Positions 20,801 through 27,800 of a stretch of DNA of 41,328 bases are shown in pieces (position 1 is the stretch's first letter; every line of letters starts with the position of its first letter). Both the position numbers and the translations under genes were made by a program. The notes beneath the pieces were generated by a model, which ran no database searches, had not been told where the DNA came from, and saw only the letters and a program-made list of their open reading frames with translations. Source of the stretch: a virus; the IMG/VR virus record IMGVR_UViG_3300031758_000171, positions 1 through 41,328 of that record; one strand, written 5' to 3'.

Positions 20801-23800
20801 ATACTGTTTGGGTCAAAAGATTTTGGCCTATTGTAATTGTTGTCGCTTTGGTTCCAAAATCCAATACTAATTCCATCTCTTAGTTGCTTTAAGCGTCTAA
20901 GCAACTCTCTGTGGTCAGCATTTCTGCCAAATGCTCTATCTAATTCTGGTAGCCCAGTAATTAAACTGTCTAGGAAATCTACTGCTTCCTGTTGCTTCAT
21001 TCCGTCAGCATAAGCAGTTTCCAATATTTTATATTGAACATCAAAATCAGCGGTTCGGCCTATGCTATCTCTAGACCTATCTCCAGCAAAGAAATCTCTA
21101 AAAATTGGAGGCATAGCGTCAAGTATCGCTTGTTGTTCTTCTGGAGTTTTTCTTAAGAACTCTCCGTCATAAGCCCTGACCTCATCGTTAATGCTATAAC
21201 TTGTTAAGACAGATACATTACTTGAGTAACCAGAGTTGTTGGTAAATGTGAGCCTTCTTAGCCAACCGCGCCCACCGCTGTGAGCCCCGTAACCGCCCGG
21301 AGTGTCATCATCTTGTTTTGCTCCAGGGGTTGCTGGAATATACTCACCGCTAATTAATCCCATATCTTTGAGGACTTTAAAAATAGTAGCGTTTGGGCAA
21401 CTCATATGAACTGCCTTGTCTGCTTGACTTCTGTCGTGCCAACGCATGTCTCTAGAAACCATCTTTGAGTATGGGTTTCCTCTAGCACTTAAGTTTGAAC
21501 TATGCTTGAGCCTTCCGCCAAACATGCTTTGTACCCACCTAATTAGGTTTATGTGAGCACTTGCTAAACCTAAAGCGTGGTGTCCGTCGTTAGTAAATGC
21601 CCCACCAACACTGGCAATTCTAGGTACTGGTTTTCCATCAACAATTTCGTCATACATTTGTCCACCGTTAAATGAAATACCTCCACCATCGTTACTGTCG
21701 TTTACAATTCCGTTTTTGTCGATGCTGTGGGCGTGAGAGTGGTCTGGTGTCCACTTAACCATGTAAGGTTTTCCATTTTTAGCAATAATTATTGCTTCAA
21801 AGTACTGAACTTTTCTAATACCATTGTTGTCGGTACCATATCTAACAGTGTTTGGAAGAACTCTAACTGTTTTTAGTTTTTCTTCTGGGTTGCTAGTACT
21901 AATTGATAATTCAGTATCGGCAGCATAATTCTTATTGTTAGAAAAATTCTCGTGTATTTGATTTAAAAGTTTTGTGACTCTTTTAGCAATTTCAAATTGA
22001 TATCTAAATTTTTCTTGGTCTTGGTCTAAAGCACTCTCTTTCATTGCTTTTATCATTGAGTCTCTATACTTCAAAAGATTATTTACAACTGTGCGAGAGC
22101 CAGGGAACGGGCTATTCCTATCCTCTGGGTTGGGAGTATCTTCTGTGAGTCGGTCACCAAAGTCTGGAATAATTTTGTCGCCGACATTTGCCAGTTCCCT
22201 GTCAAGAAAACTCTTAAAGTTTTCTCCGCTTGGGGTGGACAAATTGTCGTCGGAAGGAGCATAATTTACTACTAAATCTGGCTGAGGGCTAACACGCGGC
22301 AAATCTGGAGTAGCAGACGGTGATGTAATTTTAGAAGTGGCTTGCGGAACTGCTGGGGCTTGTGGTCTAGGCTCTCTAACATCCTTACCACCAACGGTTA
22401 TCCTGCGAATTCCAGCGTAGTCGTTCCACTCGTTAGCAATCGTTAATGCTTGTTCGTGGTCTATGTCAAGTTGAACTACTTTTAGACCCTTAAGGGCAAG
22501 TTTGTCGCCTCTTTTTTGGGCTAGCCAAGCAGCAGCCCAGCGGTGATGTCCGTCAAGAACATAACCATCTCTTGATATAACAATTGGGTTTTCGTGTGGG
22601 TTAAATTTATTGAATAACTCAATGTCTTTCCAAGACTCAGCAATCTTGGCAATATCGCCCATGTCCATTTCCATTTGAACAGGGTGTAATTGGTCTGGCA
22701 TCATTCTTGTGTATCGGTGACCAACACCAATTCTTGCCATGTCTCGTAAAAATAGAGGCAGGTTTTTTTCATCAAGTTGTGGCATATTGATACGCTCAGC
22801 ACCGAGGTTGTCGTTGCTAAAAGCATCTTCTCCAGAAATTCTTAGGTTGGTTATGTCAACCGCAAGATTCCTAAACTTACGGTGAAGTTCAACCATATCT
22901 TCTGGTGATAACGGAGAGCCGGGCTCTATTTTCCCATCTACCCAAGCCTTTAGTTCATCAATATTTTCCTCGTTCATAAATCTAAGATTTATGGCACGCT
23001 TAATTCTGTATTCTTGCCACTCTGGTAGGGACTCAAGTAAGTTTGCTATGTGTCTAAGTCTTGGGTCATCTGGATTTGACGCATATAGTGGGTTTTCGTC
23101 TCTACCTAAGTACTTCTGCTGACTAAGCGCATAATCACAGGCTGCTATTGCTTTGTCTAAATCTGCTTCAGCAAAACCACCGTTATATAATTCTTCGTAA
23201 ATTTCTTGAGGAGTCTTTAAATTTTTACGGACTTCTTCTCGTCTTACTCTGGCTTTGTTCCAAAAACCCTCTTCTGGGTCATGCTCTGGAAGTTTTTCTG
23301 GAATTGGACTAGATTCTGGTTTAAGACTAGGCTTAAACTCAATTAAGTTTCCATTTCCATCAATAATTTTGTCGTTTTCGCCTTTTTCCCCTTCGCGAAT
23401 ATAAATTCTTTTATTTTCTGGAGTTTTATCGGCTTCAGTTAGTCTTTCATCTGGAATACGCTTACCGTCTTTTTCATACCAAACATCATTGCTTTGGCGT
23501 TTTTCATCCCACTGGCTTGTGTCTGGAACTGGGAACTTTTCGGCTGGCTTAGCCTTTTTGCTAGGCTTTTTTACATCTGGTTTTGCTGGCTCTTCGTCTT
23601 TATCAATCCTGTTGCCTTTTTCATCAACAATGTTGTAGGACTTGTGCTTAGGTGCTCTTAGACGAGCCTTTTCAATAACTCTTTTTTCTGGCTTTGATAC
23701 TTCGCCACGAGCCATACTAAGTTCAAAATCGGTAGGCTTGTTGCCTTTCCACATTTGGTCAATAAACTCAATGTCTCTGTCAAGAATTTCGCCAACGCGG

Positions 23801-24192
23801 TTTCCGTTAACATCTAGATTTACGCCAACATCTTTAAGTGCTTCTTTGCTTAGAAGTGCCTTAGCAACCGTAGCAACTCGGGAAGGGACTTCGTAGATAC
23901 CCGGTCTTCTGGCCTCTGTGACATAGACCCGCATATAGTCTGGGCGTTCAGCGGGACCGACATAACGACCAACAAATTTTTCAATAGTTCCGTTTCCTAA
24001 ACGGCCAGGGAACGAAATACCGCCACCCATTTCGGCCCAACGACCATAACGGTCACGCCTTTGAAGTGCTACACGAGCACGACGAGCAAGGGTGGAGTTT
24101 CCGCCAGATGTCCAGCGATTACCTGCCGCTACTAAACCTTCTTGGGTTTCGTCACATTCAAACTCTATACCGAAAGAGTTATAGTAGGTCAT
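11866..24192 (-). CDS. 4108-residue polyvalent head-associated protein with several enzyme-like domains
   Basis: An uninterrupted 12.3-kb gene. A short N-terminus leads to LVAAG (20-24), then a basic module (LARRAR, QRRDRYGRWAEMGGG, 35-58) shared with the 3229-residue protein. About 495-590 is a ParB/sulfiredoxin-like segment with DGHHRWAAAW (D547). At 642 is the linker VNYAP. About 790-910 resembles a GNAT acetyltransferase (DGHHALGLASAHINLI, then LKHSSNLSARGNPYSKM). About 1930-2180 looks like a HipA/phosphatidylinositol-kinase-type domain: DYWLGNQDF (D2052) and RCDVGGG (D2075). About 2290-2430 contains a Nudix-like box (GGAYKEHERF, then QEILNERFGV). The remainder is a dozen or more beta modules of 70-100 residues joined by Pro/Gln/Asn-rich linkers. 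The start is ATG with AGGAGA upstream. A packaged effector or internal head protein is likely; domain calls are by motif only. Confidence 0.7.
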   Translation of the reverse strand: MTYYNSFGIEFECDETQEGLVAAGNRWTSGGNSTLARRARVALQRRDRYGRWAEMGGGISFPGRLGNGTIEKFVGRYVGPAERPDYMRVYVTEARRPGIYEVPSRVATVAKALLSKEALKDVGVNLDVNGNRVGEILDRDIEFIDQMWKGNKPTDFELSMARGEVSKPEKRVIEKARLRAPKHKSYNIVDEKGNRIDKDEEPAKPDVKKPSKKAKPAEKFPVPDTSQWDEKRQSNDVWYEKDGKRIPDERLTEADKTPENKRIYIREGEKGENDKIIDGNGNLIEFKPSLKPESSPIPEKLPEHDPEEGFWNKARVRREEVRKNLKTPQEIYEELYNGGFAEADLDKAIAACDYALSQQKYLGRDENPLYASNPDDPRLRHIANLLESLPEWQEYRIKRAINLRFMNEENIDELKAWVDGKIEPGSPLSPEDMVELHRKFRNLAVDITNLRISGEDAFSNDNLGAERINMPQLDEKNLPLFLRDMARIGVGHRYTRMMPDQLHPVQMEMDMGDIAKIAESWKDIELFNKFNPHENPIVISRDGYVLDGHHRWAAAWLAQKRGDKLALKGLKVVQLDIDHEQALTIANEWNDYAGIRRITVGGKDVREPRPQAPAVPQATSKITSPSATPDLPRVSPQPDLVVNYAPSDDNLSTPSGENFKSFLDRELANVGDKIIPDFGDRLTEDTPNPEDRNSPFPGSRTVVNNLLKYRDSMIKAMKESALDQDQEKFRYQFEIAKRVTKLLNQIHENFSNNKNYAADTELSISTSNPEEKLKTVRVLPNTVRYGTDNNGIRKVQYFEAIIIAKNGKPYMVKWTPDHSHAHSIDKNGIVNDSNDGGGISFNGGQMYDEIVDGKPVPRIASVGGAFTNDGHHALGLASAHINLIRWVQSMFGGRLKHSSNLSARGNPYSKMVSRDMRWHDRSQADKAVHMSCPNATIFKVLKDMGLISGEYIPATPGAKQDDDTPGGYGAHSGGRGWLRRLTFTNNSGYSSNVSVLTSYSINDEVRAYDGEFLRKTPEEQQAILDAMPPIFRDFFAGDRSRDSIGRTADFDVQYKILETAYADGMKQQEAVDFLDSLITGLPELDRAFGRNADHRELLRRLKQLRDGISIGFWNQSDNNYNRPKSFDPNSIRAIESPFAGYFKFNDWVLPRDVNRVLNDLPFSARPHRGGWSKPDGWTEEPQALKDLYGPEILLASLRDALLNKKGKSAKLPDINGEENTVDPTAVYKALENNGYDTELILAGIYDELNGNSVNTEKLLAKRQELGNLQGIIEEITNEIADVKAPIEFSRIGGEYDSESKVLQSDLVRRGETGEIPTALQLRPLSLDNEAYDYLGPTGARTQVILSQHHTPEISMSRYYIDGVSDNPKVIARNFNPTGLRNALIDSVTKNNYAVKLRYPNGQTIDVPNNAIRDALQYQGYDINTVLREEPSLKPKLKRISSVSDRENADGNGTRISEWAIYNSSGEEIRLNGPGIRQKRNDTTGEHEWDVVDLSSPQDNRTIVAKLAKVKKNDEGNYEVWVANRADNKTDEFSGEPSGVYETLQEALYDVKNHISDDANIDASTNLLGQGRAPTVSNGFAIVGGANDEAEVTVGDLTLQRPDGAESFVVFSNGAGTGRFRRISTARIENNTIGTVYTAETYSVGEDGGKIEAFDLVRKSFIGSDPVRKQRIYEIAKTNRGFELTTHKYHPDEGGVTRTETLVFDNYEDAKDYANKKLLAGHIGLPGEKVFPNLSVRQERVPASADLSNQNIFQDNSSIQINTPVKMTDGVKGLLKINVKKGAHPTWRNGEDNQQYVFAEFSFGNEPDEPLITGKITRTGVRQWVTVSSTNSPSFKEHAISSILRNGTFFANSKEEAFESLKYRLEESFGITNQQRADGQSVLPRIRLVNRAVKLEPPPPPPAPEDKSLFADGVFDDFLRVRNTPLDITGAEDKGGMGLGQSGSRKYELPDGRKFKVKDEGARKAASESLNHALHLALGIPATEARTGKAPGTTHAVNVIDPFEPDIVSGRRNGHMPGQDLFKDSEFDKPENQQAIADIQEGLIIDYWLGNQDFVLNTGNSFVAVRDGVRRGVRCDVGGGMFTAIRQQLINNFADGNDAVEEFIHYCGDFMNSGRVNKSSESGHMRRGLTKEKMLDIARRTLLRYTDDKIDRIVDAHITDPNDNALAKQGLKARRLAMLNYLGIDHNETPPTRQAPAVQAPRVQPPTANVPGGTPNELPNGANGAVPVVGINPAGKPIVGLPGELQSNGLWVMPLEAITPDIANAIARGEVVPENLPLHAVDSTNPENSIVIDGSGVLRPASALNHGYTTVIARRKDANGNYQYLLVKPDGDNTPFGRANRDRFGGAYKEHERFDVRPSAQEILNERFGVEAENKVVATQEILRSVPGLDGVHRVIIADIADFDMSISQPHPTQGYALSRRWAIWSQNPYGDQGDDNFIPLDATERERLVSKARRWENTNPAPAGNQPPSGGDSNGGDDGSGPSNPSNGGGGTTPPMSGSDDDWQPFSRFTAISALPGMPEMEFEFNIYRRRDGAVKVVSEFDNLLGHVKPLEHGYWVATLMPDKIGTNNNVGAEKAFFRNKSDAENWLSRRIYNQVGVREDARRRFTDHPTDTTFFPDVQPPFVVERGYLNPTTDAQSRLAKRLVKNKQATAEERAMYKAILSQRNPTVGDVGWIIGQLKDREDRDIAEIQASDQAELDAFNAGNPIQESSLENAGDGANRRHAVRAGDLEVGHRILGNINADVVFTVPGENDTVNIGVVGDDGQLKIYKVGRNRVLDCIYGRQAQQAPAQQPAAQGLAVRRRRNELIQDEIRRAYPNAYTLPNGDIIIGKRDHRMADGRVFRYEAVVHKLKSDEFVGYVRRQELGADRAPTGPSEAAYLTTPAHSATALKNRLRKRVVPALTAANPANGFNQVGDVQPEVTDPSTGLLLPETLVNLQKRFIGTTGIEKTGHPAKDALIEYVQTLVARGISAPEIINQVTGPNQRLFSRAQMDDIIDRLEANRLYPGVNVIPYVSKDNKTIVRVGDRVVHYNADGTPKLMANGQPRTGTVVRRVPYTLNVKPSGQYEYTDQTFVQWDDTSRPHQAAPRRLEVTRRADGTDPIPAVQDSGSTPPSPSIDALPVQPKRVVPRPVAPSRRIPPIREPEQITESLIVQKMGQFTGQLPDNYTLDRSDAIDSANLGGRSPIVLTELTSDGEFIVGRVYQDGSSIVQEIRENGQAVSRRVARDLDDALEGLVLHAITQPFRRDDNESSDSSGGSSPDDAGGGVPTPPNNPPAGDGEEAESSAPGLDLSRGRNGQSPQGVLRFINGTIPKVNTFWDDDYPPTRYQVVRDENRTRFLGIGGDNPGAEAFIKVERTPEGNWKVVDPRRRRDNNGNYIDPDPYPAQYGDRNLAEAIAINDMTGNNENNRELLEAPETPAQNAPAVPSNQVPSDQELMDTDPAIRNFVNRGRVNNSRRLLTNGTEVTAYDADNEIASIQAPGPDGQYIVTDFRNGNVSGFSNRFEAIVQFGNILQSYDDQQGFNQVNLDSTPQRVPEIDLPWNDKRNEVQPLEISAIRSFEVIMDPNGDGNLAPVKVQINRNPDSTTFFVGDPISQDSDLNVIKYTAGWGVDGITSNSGEVKIFASRDEAEAAALNAFRDFYSDIRERYVAQGGNRNNAPAVPAVPATPTGPSNGGNGDTPPTNNPPVPPAQTPVPPAQEPADAVEPEIPQGRPRVNTVKPGDRYIKTRSRRDPNGGPQTLFDIYDRKTRKIIANARTWQEANDIVNGIRDLKGKLIDYQTPIQPRDRLAPSATKPQGYKRVANGNGYYLENPNDPDGPVVRVDWNEDSEDWVGALYANKADATATINPMEEFFDSSQDSIYNKANLSIQKELDRRNPPAPQPQAQTQPQANTGTKTNLGNDIFSVHNENEEYGIAIKGADGKWAVRVHENGIDAMNNTNPISTGSYDTPEEAEAAIRQAIAERKAQRNASNILQWQSASDGKAYLGLEGVPGRDADNSPIIGISPSPFGNSWISAGWNRKADRDAGLPPAVVNQHENEEAAKDYGQEMMRRLGELLGVRQVDPTIQENPSAGGEQLPPGVTLQDQVDAGLTTPLNPDAPLPGTNTPNQ

Positions 24193-24295
24193 TAAAAACT
24201 TCTCCTGATTGGTTATAGAGGAGCGGATATTCTATAAAAAGTATAGCAGCGCGTCTGATAACCTATTTATTAGGTTTGTTCTATTCTACAATAAA
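24193..24295 (-). promoter_or_regulatory. Leader of the 4108-residue gene
   Basis: A 103-base gap. In minus orientation it opens with AATTTATTGTAGAATAGA (near 24283-24296), a candidate extended -10 element (TGTAGAAT). Then comes a perfect small hairpin (AACCTA / TAGGTT around ATAAA), a second AT-rich patch (TATAGAATAT), and the AGGAGA ribosome-binding site. This fits an internal promoter with a structured leader, though no convincing -35 sequence is visible. Confidence 0.3.
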
Positions 24296-24589
24296 TTAAA
24301 AAGTCTTATATTTTTCAGGGATTTCTGGAACTAAATCACCCTCAAATTTGACCATTACAAAATTCTCTTCTATAAACATTCTGAAGAATAGCGGGTCGTC
24401 GCTTTTCACTTCCATGTCTGCCAGAAATTTATCAAATCTGTAAGTTTTTGTGCCTTTATCTAGTAGCAACATACGCCAATCAAGCCAAGCGCGGAGAGCC
24501 AAACACTTGTCGTTATCTAGAAACTCTGGCTTTATGTCTAAATAAAAATAATAATTTAGATAACTTCCATCTGGAAAAGTGACTTTCAT
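24296..24589 (-). CDS. Hypothetical small protein (97 aa)
   Basis: A 97-residue acidic protein with many aromatic residues (SYLNYYFYLDIKPEFLDND, then WLDWRMLLLDKG). Length and composition give no family match I recognise. The ATG follows the upstream stop directly (TAA then ATG), so translation is coupled to the 76-residue gene. No membrane segment is evident. It lies between the two giant polyvalent genes and could be a chaperone or cognate inhibitor for one of them, but this rests on position alone. Confidence 0.55.
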   Translation of the reverse strand: MKVTFPDGSYLNYYFYLDIKPEFLDNDKCLALRAWLDWRMLLLDKGTKTYRFDKFLADMEVKSDDPLFFRMFIEENFVMVKFEGDLVPEIPEKYKTF

Positions 24590-24820
24590 TTAGACACCTT
24601 TTGGCTTTATGTGCCCAGACTTGATTAGTTCGTTTAGCAGTTCGGCTGGCATAGCCTTGGCTGCTGGCAATTTCAAAAAGTCTTCAATGCTGGTTCCACC
24701 TAGAGACCTTAGAAACTCTTCTGGCTCAGTCGGTAAATCCCAAGAAAGCGACTTTATCCAGTCGGCGTTTTCGTTGTCGGTTTCAGACCAGATTACTTCT
24801 TCATTTTCGTTTTCTGCCAT
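24590..24820 (-). CDS. Hypothetical small acidic protein (76 aa)
   Basis: A 76-residue, strongly acidic N-terminus (MAENENEEVIWSETDNEN) is followed by a helical half (EEFLRSLGG, IEDFLKLPAAKAMPAELL). I do not recognise a family. Its ATG overlaps the stop of the 3229-residue gene as TAATG, so it is translated with it. The size, acidity and tight coupling would suit a small chaperone or antidote for the ADP-ribosyltransferase array, but nothing in the sequence proves that. Confidence 0.55.
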   Translation of the reverse strand: MAENENEEVIWSETDNENADWIKSLSWDLPTEPEEFLRSLGGTSIEDFLKLPAAKAMPAELLNELIKSGHIKPKGV

Positions 24821-27800
24821 TATGGTATTCCTTGCTTTTGTTTTGCTAATTCATTCATTAATAAAGATAATACTATACCCACTGGCAAGGCACCAGCATT
24901 AAAAATCGGACCATCTGGTATAGTAAAGTATTTAGGTGTTCCGTCTGCGTTAAAACCTACTCTAAGTTTATCTCCAGGACTAACAAGATTTCCTGGATAC
25001 ATAATGGTCGGGTCCCCCGAAAACATGGCTTGAGTTAGAGTTGAGAAAAACTCTCCATGAAGAAACGGATTTAGCCCGCGAACTCCACCAACTTTTTTAG
25101 AACCTTTTTGATGTTGCGTAGAGTAAGGAGTGGAAATTTCAGGAGCAAAAACCGACACTTCTTCGTTGCTTAATAATGCAAGCAAACTTGCTGGTGTAAG
25201 ATTAGTTATTTCACTGCTCAAAACCGTGTCTCCAAGATTTCCGTTTACAAGATTTTGAATTAGATTTCCGTTAGCATCCCTTTGGGTTATAAAACGAGCC
25301 AAAACAGCCCACTCCGCTGGCTTAAGTTCTGGAAATAATGCTTGTATCATCATATGAGTCAGTTCATGTGCCGCAACGCTCACTGCCCTTTTCCTACCAC
25401 TACCCGGTATCGGTCTGCCACTTGAATCATCTTCATCTGGCCCATCTAGACCAAGTGACATAAACGCATCTTGCGGCGAAAGATTGCCCGATAAACTATA
25501 GGTACTCCTATCTTTAGGCAGGTAACTAAAATTTCCTCTATCTGTGGCAAAAAATATAACATCATTACTTGCTATAAAGTTTTTTACTAGCAAAGCAATC
25601 GGGTAAGGTAAGGTTTGTATTGCTTCAGTCAAAATAGAAGCATACCCTCTAGCATCTGTTAAATCACCAGTAGCCCGAATTGAAGGATTAGGAACAAAAA
25701 CGGGGTTACGATTCGCATCATGACCAAGGGAACCTTTTCCAACATAGTTTATTTCTCTTGGTTCTATAGTGACACTATGGCCAAAAACAATTCCTAACTC
25801 TTCTAATTTTGGTTTAATTATTTCATCATGCACCTTTTTAGAAAAATCTGTTATTGCTTTTTTGTAATTCTTTTTATTATCTTCATAAATTTCTAATTTA
25901 TTAAACAAATTCCTAGCAAGTTGGTTATAATCAGGTATTGGATTATTGCCAATAATTTCGGACAATTCCGCTTCCCAAGCCGCAGAGTTCGGGTTATTAG
26001 TAACATTTAAATTATGCGCGGCATCAAAAAATGATTCCCATGTTTGAGTAAAGTAAGTTCCTAACATCATTTTTGCAATAACTTTTTTTACTTCTGCGTC
26101 TCTTTGAGCAGAGTCTGGCATTTTTGCAATTTCAATTAAGTGAGAGTTGGCGGCTGTTAATAATGCCAATGTTTTTGTGAGGGCTTCGTCTTTCGATATA
26201 TTTGGATATCTCTTTTTTACAGCCCACTGAGCAAAAGCACCAAAATCACTATTCCAAACCAAATCTGGGGCGTTAGGGTCTTTTAAAAAATATTTGTCAT
26301 TGATATAACTTAAAGCCGTATCTATAATACTTTGTCGCACAGGACTGTTATTAGCCCCAAAATTATTTAGAATTGCTGAGTTTTCTAACTGCTGGGCTGC
26401 TCTTTCTAGTGTTCTTAATCCTAATTCTGCTTCATCTCTAGACGCTTTTACTTGCTTCTTTTGAGCATTTAAATCTTTAATTGTTTCAGCAAATTTTTCA
26501 TTTACTTGATTTTCAATATCATCAGAAGCAGCAGAACCCAATGCTTCCATTGTTGAAACTAAATCTTTCCAAACTTGATTAGGCTCTAAAATTTGAATTG
26601 AGTTTGGTTTTTCTGGGTCGTCACCGCCAGGCACATTAAAAATTTCTTGAGTAATGTCTGTAGAGCCCAAAATATTTAACGGCTGATTAGGGTCAAGTAA
26701 ATCTTGTGGAGACGACGGTAGCATTTGAGCAATTTCTGGAATTTTTTGTGCTAACTCTTCTTTTTGCTCCTCCATCCTTTCTTTAAGAATTTCTTTTTCT
26801 TTTTCTTGCTTTTCTTTAAGTTCTCCTTGTATCTTTTTTTGTGCTTCCGCTAATTTTTGTCTTCTTTCAACTTCTTTAGCAAGACCAGCGCCTTTATTTT
26901 TGTTTTTAGGGGCGTAATTTACTACTAATCTATTATCTGGTTCTATCGGAGCGTCGTTGCCTAATATAAATCCTTCAGGAGTTTCTAATGCGCCAAGGTC
27001 CTCTGGTTGTGGCATTATTTGTTCTACTACTTGACCGTCTTTTTTGATTAAGCCACTTTTATTTGATTCAATTTCTTCTTTTGTTTTTGGCTCTACATCA
27101 AACTCAAGGTAAGTAACTCCGTCTTTTTCGGTTTTACTTACTAATTTCATTTTTACATCTGGGCGCAAAAGAACTGCTTGCACCATAGCGTCTTCTCTAT
27201 CTCTTCCAGCATCAATATCGCTAAAGTTTTCACTTTCGTCTGCTTGATTTTTTGTATATAAAGCATTCATACCTTTAGGGCAGTTCAATCTAAGAACCAC
27301 TGGTTTTTTGCCTTTGTTGAAATAATAGGTTTTATCTAATTGGTCGCCGTTCCTGCGAAGCAATTGTTTGTTAGGCACATCAGATAACAAACTCAGTTCC
27401 TGTATATTGTCAAAATAAATTGAGTCTCCCACTTCGGCAGCGTCAACTATATTTTCTGGTAGCCACTCGCCTCTGTGAAGTTGAGTATTTTCTTTTAAAG
27501 TTGATTGAGATATTAGTGGAGAAATTCTAGAAACAAATTCAGGTTTCATACTCTTGTTATAGACATAACTACCTCTTGTGCTGGCTAGTACCTGTCTTGA
27601 TGTCTCACTTGCGCCCCAGTCGCCTATGGCATATAACGATTCTTTTCTGACATTTTTTAGTCCTTGCCAAATATCTCCCGGACTTGTAATTTCTGTCCTT
27701 GACGGCGGATTTGGTATAACTCCGCCAACAGATAATTCAAACTTGCTTTCAATAAATTTCTTATCAAAATCTCTCAGAGCGTTTATGGAATCAGCCAAGT

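Noticed and set aside
23642-23896. Plus-strand 84-codon frame opposite the 4108-residue gene
   Set aside because: Antisense shadow of conserved coding sequence.
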